In this document: positions 50,374 to 58,748 of the stretch, in pieces
Layout: each line of letters begins with the position of its first letter
Numbering within the stretch: the first letter of the stretch is position 1
Assembly: GCA_041392305.1 (NCBI GenBank)
Contig: JAWKMJ010000005.1
Location: 101,913 to 165,912 of the forward strand
Direction of reading: 5' to 3'
Length of the DNA stretch: 64,000 nt
From: JAGQYP01 sp041392305
GTDB lineage: Bacteria; Bacteroidota; Bacteroidia; Flavobacteriales_D; Crocinitomicaceae
Notes under the pieces: model-generated
The model's input: the letters and a program-made list of their open reading frames with translations, nothing else
Database searches by the model: none
Told to the model about the DNA's origin: nothing
Translations under genes and position numbers: made by a program

Positions 50374-50872
50374 TCGGATCGGTAAAAACCCAATCACTTT
50401 TGTTTAAGGCCCGATCAATCAACTGAATTCGGTATTTTATAGTATCCGAATTGGGTGAAGTAGGATTGTAAAAAATGGGCTCGATCGAAACGGAAATATT
50501 CCCTTTCAAGGCCTTTTCTTTATTGCCATCCAAAATGCGGTCAATGCGGTATTTGAATATAATACTATCTCCATTCAAATCTTTTCCAGGAATCCACCCC
50601 AAAACATCATGCTTTTCCCAATACTGAACATACAAATTGTAGTAGTAGTAAGAGCCAACATTATAAGGTGCTTGGGTTTCACTTTCAGACAAACCAATAT
50701 CTCCATTACCATCTGTAAAATCAACAGAGAGGTCTGCCGAATCGCCCTCAATGGTGAAACTGTGATAAGTTAAAACAGGTTCATCCGGATAATTAGGATT
50801 ATCAAAGCACGAAGGCAATAATAGGACTAGAATTGCTAATATTGTAAATGGAAGTGCTTGTCTTAATTTCAA
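50363..50872 (-). CDS. Lipoprotein of unknown function
   Basis: The 169-residue product has a lipobox PSC at Cys22, followed by FDNPNYPDEPVL. The mature part is beta-rich with TDGNGDIGLSESETQAP, a calcium-loop-like DxNGDIG motif. I do not recognise the family beyond a general flavobacterial type. It is convergent with the bestrophin gene and divergent from the LuxE-like gene, from which it is 19 bp away. Confidence 0.75.
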   Translation of the reverse strand: MKLRQALPFTILAILVLLLPSCFDNPNYPDEPVLTYHSFTIEGDSADLSVDFTDGNGDIGLSESETQAPYNVGSYYYYNLYVQYWEKHDVLGWIPGKDLNGDSIIFKYRIDRILDGNKEKALKGNISVSIEPIFYNPTSPNSDTIKYRIQLIDRALNKSDWVFTDPIIR

Positions 50873-50891
50873 TTTCAGAGATTTTTTGCTA

Positions 50892-51869
50892 ATGCTTACA
50901 GAAGTAAAAATACAAGATTTATTTCGTATTTCAAACGATGAGGAATTCGAGAAAATTGCATTGCAGGTCTTTGAATTTCAAAAAAATCAAAATTCTGTCT
51001 ATAAAAATTATCTCAAATTTCTGGGAAAAGAGGATTTCCTACCACAGAAAATAAGTGAGATTCCCTTTCTTCCCATCTCTTTTTTTAAAAGCCATCAAGT
51101 TATTTGTGGAAAGCAGGATGCCAAACAAATTTTTACTAGCAGCGGCACAGGAGGAATGCAGTCTCGGCATTTAGTTTCTGATTTGGAGGTTTACAGGCAG
51201 TCTTACCGTCAAGGTTTTCAGTATTTTTATGGGCCTCCATCAGAGTATCACATTTTGGCATTACTCCCTTCTTATTTAGAAAGAGAGGGCTCTAGTTTGA
51301 TCTACATGGTGGAAGATTTGATTCAGTTATCTAATTCTGAAATCAGTGGGTTTTTCCTGAATAACATGGAAGAATTAATACAATCTTTACATGCAGCAAG
51401 AAAAACAAATCGAAAAATTCTCTTACTTGGTGTTTCATTTGCTCTTTTGGATTTGGCGGAATCACATCCCATGGATTTATCTGATGTATTGATCATGGAA
51501 ACGGGCGGAATGAAGGGACGAAGAGAAGAAATAACGAGGGAAGAATTACACGGAATTCTTAAAAATTCTTTTCAAGTTAAACAGGTTCATTCGGAATATG
51601 GTATGACGGAGTTATTGTCTCAAGCCTACTCCGATGGAAATGGAATCTTCAATTGTCCTCCATGGATGAAAGTAATTTTTAGAAACACCTATGATCCATT
51701 TGAATTGAATAAAAATTCTGGTGGTGTCAATGTAATAGATCTTGCGAATATTTATTCCTGTTCATTCATTGAAACTGCGGATTTGGGAAGAGTTCATGGA
51801 AGGGGATTTGAAATTTTAGGTAGATTAGACAACTCGGATATCAGGGGTTGTAATTTAATGATAGAATGA
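50892..51869 (+). CDS. LuxE/PaaK-like acyl-protein synthetase
   Basis: The 325-residue protein belongs to the LuxE-type acyl-protein synthetase family of the adenylate-forming superfamily. The P-loop is IFTSSGTGGMQSRH, with KGRREEITREEL, VHSEYGMTELLSQAY and GRVHGRGFEILGRLDN as later core motifs. ATG 50892 was preferred over TTG 50886. It activates a fatty acid for transfer to a protein or other acceptor. Four bases separate it from ppk1, so they are cotranscribed with the polyphosphate genes. Why they belong together is unclear. Confidence 0.85.
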   Translation: MLTEVKIQDLFRISNDEEFEKIALQVFEFQKNQNSVYKNYLKFLGKEDFLPQKISEIPFLPISFFKSHQVICGKQDAKQIFTSSGTGGMQSRHLVSDLEVYRQSYRQGFQYFYGPPSEYHILALLPSYLEREGSSLIYMVEDLIQLSNSEISGFFLNNMEELIQSLHAARKTNRKILLLGVSFALLDLAESHPMDLSDVLIMETGGMKGRREEITREELHGILKNSFQVKQVHSEYGMTELLSQAYSDGNGIFNCPPWMKVIFRNTYDPFELNKNSGGVNVIDLANIYSCSFIETADLGRVHGRGFEILGRLDNSDIRGCNLMIE

Positions 51870-51873
51870 TTTT

Positions 51874-53889
51874 ATGCAATTTGTAAACAGAGAATTAAGT
51901 TGGTTATCCTTTAATGACAGGGTGCTTCAGGAGGCTTTTGACTCTGAAAACCCAATTATTGAAAGGATTCGTTTTCTAGGAATTTATTCGAATAATATGG
52001 ATGAATTTTTTAGGGTTCGGGTAGCCACTGTGAAGCGGATTATTGCTTTGGGCGGTAAAACGGTCTCTGCATATGAAGGCACTTTCGAAGACCTGTTGGA
52101 AGACATGATGAAAATCGTGAAAAAGCAACAGAAAAAATTTGAATTGGCCTATCAAAAAATTCTCAAAGAATTAGAAAAGGAAAACATTCAGCATATTAAT
52201 GAAAATGATTTGTATGATGATCAGATCAAGGAATTGAATGCCTATTTTGCTGAAAAAATTGAAGACCAGATTGTTCCTATTCTGCTAGACAAAAAAAGAG
52301 CTGTTTCGAGATTAAGAGACAGCATGATCTATTTAGCTGTAAAAATCAATGCAGACAAAAAAACGATGTATGCCTTGATTGAAGTGCCCGATACGGTGAA
52401 TCGATTTTATGTTTTGAATGATAAATTTGGTCAGAAAGTGATCCTGATCGATGACATTATTCGCCTGAACTTAGATCGATTGTTCCATATTTTTACCTAT
52501 GATTCTATTGAAGCCTACACATTTAAATTTACCCGTGATGCCGAAATTGATTACGATGATGATCTTTCCGTATCCATCGTAGATAAAATGAAAAAAGGGA
52601 TCAAAGGAAGAAAACAAGGGGATCCCGTTCGATTTGTTTATGATGAACAAATGCCGGATGATCTTTTCAAATTTCTGATTAAAAAACTAGACGTAGATAA
52701 AAATGAGGTAATTACAGGAGGGAAATACCACAACTTCAAAGATTTCATGAAATTTCCTTCTTTCAATAAAAAGGAATACACTTTCAAACCCATGCCTCCA
52801 GTTTTTCATCCCGATTTGGTGAATGTAAAATCGATTATCAAACAAGTTTTTGAAAAAGATATCTTATTGCACTATCCTTATCAAAAATTCGAGCACGTTA
52901 TTGACCTCCTTCGAGAAGCCGCATTGGACCCGAAAGTAGAGTCGATTAAAATTAATCTTTATCGGGTTGCTAAGAATTCTCAAATCATTAATGCACTCAT
53001 CAATGCCATTAAAAATGATAAAGAGGTAACCGTAATTGTAGAATTACAAGCAAGATTTGATGAAGAAAACAATATTTATTGGGCTCGAGTTTTAAAGGAA
53101 TATGGAGCCAAAATCATCTTCGGGGTTTCTGGATTGAAAGTACACTCTAAACTGATTCTCATTAAAAGAAGGGATAAGTTTATCACCCACATTGGTACAG
53201 GAAATTTCCATGAAAAAACGGCTCGAATTTATGAAGACTTTTCTTTGATAACTGCCGATCCAGGAATTGCAAGTGAAGTCAATAAAGTCTTTGTTTTATT
53301 TGAAAATAATCTGGATCGTTCTATTTACAAGGAGTTATATGTCTCCCCTTTCAATACAAGAAGGAATTTTGTAAACCTCATCAACCAAGAAATTTTGAAT
53401 GTACGAAGCGGACACGACAGCTACATCATTTTGAAAATGAATAACCTGATTGATTCCACTTTGATCAAAAAATTATACGATGCTTCGAATGCAGGAGTGA
53501 AGATTTCTTTGATTATTCGCGGAATGTGTGGATTGGTTCCGGGTATTCCGAAGCAATCTGAAAATATCCGAGTAATTTCGATTGTAGGAAGATATTTAGA
53601 GCACTCCAGAGTAATGGTGTTTTCAAATAAAGGAGAACCCAAAATTTACATTTCTTCTGCCGACTGGATGGGAAGGAATTTGGACAAACGAATAGAAGTC
53701 ACAGCACCTATTAAGGATCCTGACAATAAAAAAGAGATTTTGGAATATCTTGATTTTCAGCTGAAAGACAATTGTAAGGCCAGAATCATTGACCAAATGC
53801 AAAAAAATAAGTATTATCGGGATGATAAAGAGAAGTTCGATTCGCAAGAAAGAACTTACAAATACTACAAACAAAAACTAAAGAATTAG
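51874..53889 (+). CDS. ppk1: Polyphosphate kinase 1
   Basis: The 671-residue protein is a complete PPK1: N-terminal NRELSWLSFNDRVLQEA, head domain with MDEFFRVRVATVKR, and the catalytic C-terminal halves. GLKVHSKLILI carries the His that is autophosphorylated, and THIGTGNFHEKTARIYEDFSL gives the second conserved His region. It reversibly builds polyphosphate from ATP. It lies between a LuxE-like gene and ppx, all within a few bases. Length is slightly short but plan complete. Confidence 0.97.
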   Translation: MQFVNRELSWLSFNDRVLQEAFDSENPIIERIRFLGIYSNNMDEFFRVRVATVKRIIALGGKTVSAYEGTFEDLLEDMMKIVKKQQKKFELAYQKILKELEKENIQHINENDLYDDQIKELNAYFAEKIEDQIVPILLDKKRAVSRLRDSMIYLAVKINADKKTMYALIEVPDTVNRFYVLNDKFGQKVILIDDIIRLNLDRLFHIFTYDSIEAYTFKFTRDAEIDYDDDLSVSIVDKMKKGIKGRKQGDPVRFVYDEQMPDDLFKFLIKKLDVDKNEVITGGKYHNFKDFMKFPSFNKKEYTFKPMPPVFHPDLVNVKSIIKQVFEKDILLHYPYQKFEHVIDLLREAALDPKVESIKINLYRVAKNSQIINALINAIKNDKEVTVIVELQARFDEENNIYWARVLKEYGAKIIFGVSGLKVHSKLILIKRRDKFITHIGTGNFHEKTARIYEDFSLITADPGIASEVNKVFVLFENNLDRSIYKELYVSPFNTRRNFVNLINQEILNVRSGHDSYIILKMNNLIDSTLIKKLYDASNAGVKISLIIRGMCGLVPGIPKQSENIRVISIVGRYLEHSRVMVFSNKGEPKIYISSADWMGRNLDKRIEVTAPIKDPDNKKEILEYLDFQLKDNCKARIIDQMQKNKYYRDDKEKFDSQERTYKYYKQKLKN

Positions 53890-53890
53890 C

Positions 53891-54772
53891 TTGAAATACG
53901 GAGCAATTGACATCGGGACAAACGCAGCCAGATTATTAATCGGCGAAATTTCTCCCTCCAACAAACACGAAATAGTAAAAAAAATATCCTACACTAGAAT
54001 TCCTTTAAGACTCGGATACGATGTGTTCGAAAATGGAGAAATTTCACCTAGAAAGGAAAAAGAATTTCTGAAAACCATACAAGCCTTCAAACTCATATCC
54101 GAAGTTTTTGATGTGAAAGAATTGAGAGCTTGCGCAACTTCTGCCATGCGTGAAGCGGAAAATGGTAAAGACATTCAAAAGAGAATTAAAAAAGCAACAG
54201 GAGTTGATATTGAGATAATCGGAGGAAAAGAAGAAGGGGATCTGATTATTTCTTCCTTCGAATTGTTGGATTTTGATCATAGAAGTCCTTTTATTGTCAT
54301 CGATGTTGGAGGAGGTTCAACTGAAATCTCCATGTTTAATCGAGGAAAAAAAGTGAACTCCAGATCATTCAATGTGGGGACAATTCGCTTACTTAAAAAT
54401 AAAGTGAAAAAGGGGGTTTGGGAAGACATTAATGAGTACATCAAAGACAATTTTCACATGACCAAAAAGGCAAAAGTTTTTGCCACCGGGGGAAACATCA
54501 ATAAGATTCATAAATTATTTGGACTGCAGTACATGCAACCTATTTATACAGATCAGCTCATGGATTTTCACGATGAAGTAAAGCCACTTTCCATCTCGAA
54601 AAGAATTGAAAAGTACCAATTGAAAGAAGACCGTGCAGATGTTATTGTTCCAGCTATGGAAATCTATACCAAAGTCTTGAAAAAAATGAGTTGCGGAAGG
54701 GTTTATGTACCTAAAATTGGATTGTCTGACGGAATCATTTACGATCTACACAAGAAAAATTCTAAAAAATAG
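53891..54772 (+). CDS. ppx: Exopolyphosphatase (Ppx/GppA family)
   Basis: The 293-residue protein belongs to the ASKHA fold of Ppx/GppA enzymes, with GAIDIGTNAARLLIGE, FIVIDVGGGSTEISMF and VFATGGNINKIHKL. It hydrolyses polyphosphate or pppGpp from the end. It starts at a TTG (53891) one base after the ppk1 stop. Only the two N-terminal domains are present, the short form common in Bacteroidetes. The pair controls polyphosphate turnover. Confidence 0.93.
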   Translation: MKYGAIDIGTNAARLLIGEISPSNKHEIVKKISYTRIPLRLGYDVFENGEISPRKEKEFLKTIQAFKLISEVFDVKELRACATSAMREAENGKDIQKRIKKATGVDIEIIGGKEEGDLIISSFELLDFDHRSPFIVIDVGGGSTEISMFNRGKKVNSRSFNVGTIRLLKNKVKKGVWEDINEYIKDNFHMTKKAKVFATGGNINKIHKLFGLQYMQPIYTDQLMDFHDEVKPLSISKRIEKYQLKEDRADVIVPAMEIYTKVLKKMSCGRVYVPKIGLSDGIIYDLHKKNSKK

Positions 54773-54822
54773 ACCTTAAAATTCAAGCATTCTTAGTTTT
54801 TTTGCAGTCAAATTAGAAGGAA

Positions 54823-55149
54823 ATGGGAGATATTAAAGTCACGATCATTGACAGAGAAGGAGTTGCTCACGAGTTGGATGCTCCGACCGACATGAACATG
54901 AACATCATGGAGCTTTGCAAAGCCTACGAATTACCTGTAGAAGGAACTTGCGGAGGTATGGCCATGTGTGCTTCTTGTCAGTGTTACTTAGAATCCGATA
55001 CAGATCTTCCCGAACAATCTGATGACGAACTAGACATGCTGGATCAAGCCTTTTTCGTGGAAGACAATTCCCGTTTGGGTTGTCAAATCAAAATCACAGA
55101 AGATATAGACGGAATTGTTTTAAGACTGGCTCCTGAGAGTGAGGTTTGA
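54823..55149 (+). CDS. Adrenodoxin-type [2Fe-2S] ferredoxin
   Basis: The 108-residue protein has the plant/adrenodoxin cysteine pattern: GTCGGMAMCASCQC, then a distant LGCQIKI, with the acidic loop SDTDLPEQSDDELDMLDQ between. It shuttles electrons to a reductase or P450-type oxidase. It follows ppx by 50 bp. No partner is encoded adjacent. ATG 54823 gives the standard length. Confidence 0.93.
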   Translation: MGDIKVTIIDREGVAHELDAPTDMNMNIMELCKAYELPVEGTCGGMAMCASCQCYLESDTDLPEQSDDELDMLDQAFFVEDNSRLGCQIKITEDIDGIVLRLAPESEV

Positions 55150-55158
55150 TTTCTGAAG

Positions 55159-55250
55159 GGTGGTCTCGGCTCGCGCTCGACCACCTATCTCAATTTTATC
55201 AACTTAATTGCAGCCTCACTTAGGCCATCGAGCGCTAGTCGAGATGCCGG
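55159..55250. repeat. Inverted pair of GC-rich REP-like elements after the ferredoxin gene
   Basis: GGTGGTC (55159-55165) and GACCACC (55179-55185) make a hairpin around a TCGGCTCGCGCTC core. A second element, 55223-55250, when read on the other strand, contains TCGACTAGCGCTCGA, matching TCGGCTCGCGCTCGA at all but two positions. The pair is therefore inverted, as in REPIN-type units. It fills the gap between convergent ferredoxin and aspS genes. Confidence 0.6.
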
Positions 55251-55266
55251 AAGCTGAGTAATTAAA

Positions 55267-57030
55267 TTAACCCTCCGCTTTCACCACCGTCGCAATTGAA
55301 AGCTCTTCCAACTGTGCTTTATCCAATGGCGCTGGTGCATCAATCATTACATCTCTTCCTGAATTGTTCTTCGGGAAAGCGATGAAATCTCTAATGGAAT
55401 CCGTTCCAGACATAGTTGCGCACAAACGATCAAATCCAAAAGCTAAACCTCCGTGGGGTGGTGCTCCGTATTGGAAGGCATCCATTAAGAATCCGAACTG
55501 AGCTTTGGCTTCTTCGTCCGTAAAACCAAGTAGCTTAAACATTCTCGCTTGCAATTCTTTATCGTGAATACGAATGGATCCTCCGCCCAACTCTACCCCA
55601 TTCATGGCTAAATCGTAGGCATTGGCTCTCACTTTTCCTGGATCTGTTTCAATTAAATCCCAATCTTCTTTTTTCGGTGAAGTAAATGGGTGGTGCATGG
55701 CGTGAAATCTTTGTGTATCCTCATCCCATTCCAATAGCGGGAAATCCAATACCCAAAGTGGTTTGAAAACATTAGGATCTCGTAATCCCAATTCCGTTCC
55801 CATGTACAAACGCAATTCATTCATTTGCTTTCTTGTAGTATCCAAATCTCCGGAAAGCACCAAAAGTAAATCTCCTTTCTCTGCTCCCGCCAATTCTGCC
55901 CATTCCTTCAAATCAGCTTCTGAATAAAATTTATCTACGGAAGATTTAAAAGTTCCGTCTTCATTGCATTTTACATACACCAATCCTTTGGCTCCAATTT
56001 GAGGTCTTTTTACCCAGTCCGTCAACTGATCTAACTGTTTTCTGGTGTATTCCGAACAACCTTTGGCATTGATTCCTAAAACGATTTCAGCAGCGTCAAA
56101 CACATTGAATCCTTTTCCTTGTGCAGCAGCATTCAAATTCACAAATTCCATTCCGAAACGGATATCTGGCTTATCAGAACCATATCTTTCCATGGCTTCC
56201 GCGTAGGTCATTCTTGGGAAATCTCCGTCAAATTCAATTCCTCTTACTTCTCTGAACAAATGCTTGATTAAACCTTCGAAGGTATTCAACACATCTTCTT
56301 GCTCAACGAAGGCCATTTCGCAGTCAATTTGGGTAAACTCAGGTTGTCTGTCCGCTCTTAAATCTTCATCTCTAAAGCATTTTACAATCTGGTAATACTT
56401 ATCATAACCCGAAACCATCAACAACTGCTTGAATGTTTGAGGCGATTGAGGTAAAGCATAAAACTCGCCTGGATTCATTCTCGAAGGCACCACGAAATCT
56501 CTTGCTCCTTCGGGTGTTGATTTGATCAAATAAGGGGTTTCTACCTCCATAAAATCAACTGAATCCAAATATTTTCTGGTTTCTAAGGAAACTTTATGTC
56601 TCAATTTTAATTTCTCCTTCACAGGATTTCTTCTCAAATCTAAATACCTGTACTGCATTCTCAATTCTTCTCCACCATCTGTTTGGTCTTCGATAGTAAA
56701 TGGAGGTGTTTTGGAGGCATTCAAAATAGTAATCTTCTCCATTTTGATTTCCACTTCTCCAGTCAACATATCCGGATTTTTTGAGTAACGCTCAATCACT
56801 TCTCCTTCTACCTGAATCACAAACTCACGACCCAACTCACGGATAGTTCCAAAAATGGCATCATCCACCTTTCCCTGCTCAGCTAATAATTGAGTCACAC
56901 CGTAACGATCTCTTAAGTCGATCCAAGCAATATTTCCTTTGTCTCGGATGGTTTGCACCCAACCTGAAAGCGTTACTTTTTCCCCAATATTTGAGCTTCT
57001 TAATTCTCCGCAAGTATGTGTTCTGTACAT
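55267..57030 (-). CDS. aspS: Aspartyl-tRNA synthetase
   Basis: The 587-residue protein is a bacterial-type class II AspRS. An OB-fold anticodon-binding domain starts KVTLSGWVQTIRDKGN. The catalytic domain has RYLDLRRNP, FRDEDLRADRQPEFTQ (motif 2) and the C-terminal GLAFGFDRLCATMSG (motif 3). A GAD insertion domain lies in the middle, with KGLVYVKCNEDG. It is the expected full length. A TACTTTTG element lies 21 bases before the ATG. Confidence 0.97.
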   Translation of the reverse strand: MYRTHTCGELRSSNIGEKVTLSGWVQTIRDKGNIAWIDLRDRYGVTQLLAEQGKVDDAIFGTIRELGREFVIQVEGEVIERYSKNPDMLTGEVEIKMEKITILNASKTPPFTIEDQTDGGEELRMQYRYLDLRRNPVKEKLKLRHKVSLETRKYLDSVDFMEVETPYLIKSTPEGARDFVVPSRMNPGEFYALPQSPQTFKQLLMVSGYDKYYQIVKCFRDEDLRADRQPEFTQIDCEMAFVEQEDVLNTFEGLIKHLFREVRGIEFDGDFPRMTYAEAMERYGSDKPDIRFGMEFVNLNAAAQGKGFNVFDAAEIVLGINAKGCSEYTRKQLDQLTDWVKRPQIGAKGLVYVKCNEDGTFKSSVDKFYSEADLKEWAELAGAEKGDLLLVLSGDLDTTRKQMNELRLYMGTELGLRDPNVFKPLWVLDFPLLEWDEDTQRFHAMHHPFTSPKKEDWDLIETDPGKVRANAYDLAMNGVELGGGSIRIHDKELQARMFKLLGFTDEEAKAQFGFLMDAFQYGAPPHGGLAFGFDRLCATMSGTDSIRDFIAFPKNNSGRDVMIDAPAPLDKAQLEELSIATVVKAEG

Positions 57031-57077
57031 GTTAATTTGTTTTGAGAGGGCAAAAGTAGGGATTTTGGTTGTTTTTT

Positions 57078-57157
57078 GATGGATTGATTTTATGATTTTA
57101 TGAGTTTATGATTTTAGGACTTTATGATAGTTTGATCCTATGATATTATGAAGTGTT
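57078..57157. repeat. 8-bp degenerate array, GA(T/C)TTTAT type, 10 units
   Basis: GA recurs every 8 bases from 57078 to 57150. Units include GATTTTAT x2, GAGTTTAT, GATTTTAG, GACTTTAT, GATAGTTT and GATATTAT. It matches the array at 3536-3607 in unit, period and orientation. It sits between aspS and a lipoprotein gene, with aspS promoter elements next to it. Confidence 0.88.
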
Positions 57158-57163
57158 TGGATT

Positions 57164-57757
57164 TTACAGCTCCATCAGCATTTTCAGTTGTTCTTCGGAA
57201 ATATCTTGTTTCAATTGCTCTAATGAAACGGTATCGCCAAAAACAAAAAAATGGTCTTTGTCTTTCCCTAAAATACCCAGTTTATCCGATGATTTGAAGG
57301 TTTGGAAATCTGCATTTACTTTTCCGTGTCTGGGATAATAAACACTGTCTTTGTACAAAATATAATTGCCCATCATTCTGAAATCAGCTGGGTCGTCGGT
57401 CCAAATATGAAAATAACCTCCGTCCGACATATCATAATGAAAATATATCCGGTTATTATCTCGATACATATTTCCGTTCAACTCCTTAAATGATTTTATG
57501 TCAATCACATGCTTAAGCTGAGTTGTATCTTCTGAACCAAAATGGGTGATGTACTCTTCCCCAACCCCTTCATGCTTGTCGGGATTCATACCTTCATGAG
57601 CCAGAAAAGCCAAATCGCCTTCTTTATTCATATATAGTAAATGGCCAACTTTTTCCCATCTCTCCGGCTTGTTCTTACTCAAAGAATTCTTCTCCGAACC
57701 ACAAAAACTAAAAAGCCCAGATAGCACCAACAACAGTATGAATTTTGCACTTTGCAC
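57164..57757 (-). CDS. DKNYY-type lipoprotein
   Basis: The 197-residue product has a lipobox SFC at Cys19 and repeated short segments such as GNYILYKDSVYYPRHGKVNADF and DDPADFRMMG, in the manner of DKNYY-family proteins. The function is unknown. The chosen start is GTG 57757, as no ATG is available in frame. The start region is made of a 7-bp array (57738-57772), so the first codons derive from repeat units. Confidence 0.6.
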   Translation of the reverse strand: MQSAKFILLLVLSGLFSFCGSEKNSLSKNKPERWEKVGHLLYMNKEGDLAFLAHEGMNPDKHEGVGEEYITHFGSEDTTQLKHVIDIKSFKELNGNMYRDNNRIYFHYDMSDGGYFHIWTDDPADFRMMGNYILYKDSVYYPRHGKVNADFQTFKSSDKLGILGKDKDHFFVFGDTVSLEQLKQDISEEQLKMLMEL

Positions 57758-57772
57758 TTTGAATTTTGAATT
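57738..57772. repeat. 7-bp array at the start of the DKNYY-type lipoprotein gene
   Basis: Units on the plus strand are ATGAATT, TTGCACT x2 and TTGAATT x2, five in strict 7-bp register. The GTG start of the gene on the minus strand lies inside the array. Confidence 0.75.
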
Positions 57773-57775
57773 GAA

Positions 57776-58459
57776 TCACGGAGTAAACTTATACCCCACC
57801 CCTCGAATAGACTGAAAATACTTCGGTTGTTTCGGATTATCCTCAAAATACTTTCTAAAATTCAAGATGAAATTGTCGATTGTTCTGGAAGTTGGGTATT
57901 TTTCTTCGCCCCACACGTGATCTAAAATTTCGTTTCTGGAAATCACTTCATTAGGTCTGGAAACGATGTATTTGAGTAATTCACATTCTTTTTTTGTCAA
58001 GCCCACTTCTCCGCTTCTCGACTCCGTTTTGAAGTTTTTAAAATCGACTTCGTAAGCTCCTATTTTGAAATTAGACGTTTCTTTTTCTTGTTCCTGAAGT
58101 GGAGCCAAAAGGATCTGTATTCTGAGTAATAATTCTTCTAAATCAAAGGGTTTTGGGAGGTAATCATTCGCCCCCAATTTCAATCCAAAAATACGATCTT
58201 GGGTGGTTCCTTTTGCCGATAAAAATAAAATTGGAACATTGGAATAGGTTCGAATTTCACGACATACATCGTACCCACTTTTCTTCGGGAGCATCACATC
58301 CAATAAAACCAAATCGGGTTGAAATGACTTGAATTTTGATAGAGCTTCTTCTCCATCTACTGCAGTTTCCAAAGCATAACCTTCCAGATCCAAATTGAGT
58401 TGGAGGGTTTCCAAGATGTTTTCTTCATCTTCTACTATGAGGATTTTTTGCTTTTTCAT
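57776..58459 (-). CDS. OmpR/PhoB-type response regulator (orphan)
   Basis: The 227-residue protein has a receiver with ILIVEDEENILETL and VLLDVMLPKKSGYDV. A winged helix with PTSRTIDNFILNFRKYF and IRGVGYKFTP follows. No kinase lies beside it, so its partner is elsewhere or unknown. It follows the GT2/FtsE pair on the same strand across a 289-bp gap that carries a structured repeat. Confidence 0.9.
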   Translation of the reverse strand: MKKQKILIVEDEENILETLQLNLDLEGYALETAVDGEEALSKFKSFQPDLVLLDVMLPKKSGYDVCREIRTYSNVPILFLSAKGTTQDRIFGLKLGANDYLPKPFDLEELLLRIQILLAPLQEQEKETSNFKIGAYEVDFKNFKTESRSGEVGLTKKECELLKYIVSRPNEVISRNEILDHVWGEEKYPTSRTIDNFILNFRKYFEDNPKQPKYFQSIRGVGYKFTP

Positions 58460-58542
58460 TTGAAATCTAAAATTAAAAATATTAACCCGATTACTTACTA
58501 AAAATTGCTTTGACTTTGATTTTGTTATATCCCCACCGATTC

Positions 58543-58709
58543 ACCCTTCGACTGCGCAAAATTTATTTTCTTTTAAACCTTTACTATTTCAATGCGCGCT
58601 CAGGGACCGGAGAAAAAGTGGATAAAGCTGGGCACATACTCAGCAAATTAATTACTCCATTTTTAGAATGTGCCCTGCCCTCAACATCTAAATTTCTAGG
58701 TCCCTGAGC
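58543..58709. repeat. Structured REP/MITE-like element with nested inverted repeats
   Basis: Outer arms GCTCAGGGACC (58598-58608) and GGTCCCTGAGC (58699-58709) are 11-bp perfect inverted repeats. Inner arms GGGCACAT (58630-58637) and ATGTGCCC (58668-58675) nest within. Just left, ACCCTTCGACTGCGC (58543-58557) and the left outer arm appear to be the two halves of a TTCGACTGCGCTCAGGG unit split by about 40 bases. It is REP-like and lies in the 58460-58748 gap, where I see no gene. Confidence 0.65.
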
Positions 58710-58748
58710 AGCAATTAGAAAATAAAATGCTTTGATTAAAAGTGATTG

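Noticed and set aside
58510..58707. Plus-strand ORF of 65 residues
   Set aside because: It lies wholly in the structured repeat element, has no initiation context and shows no domain. The repeat explains its frame.
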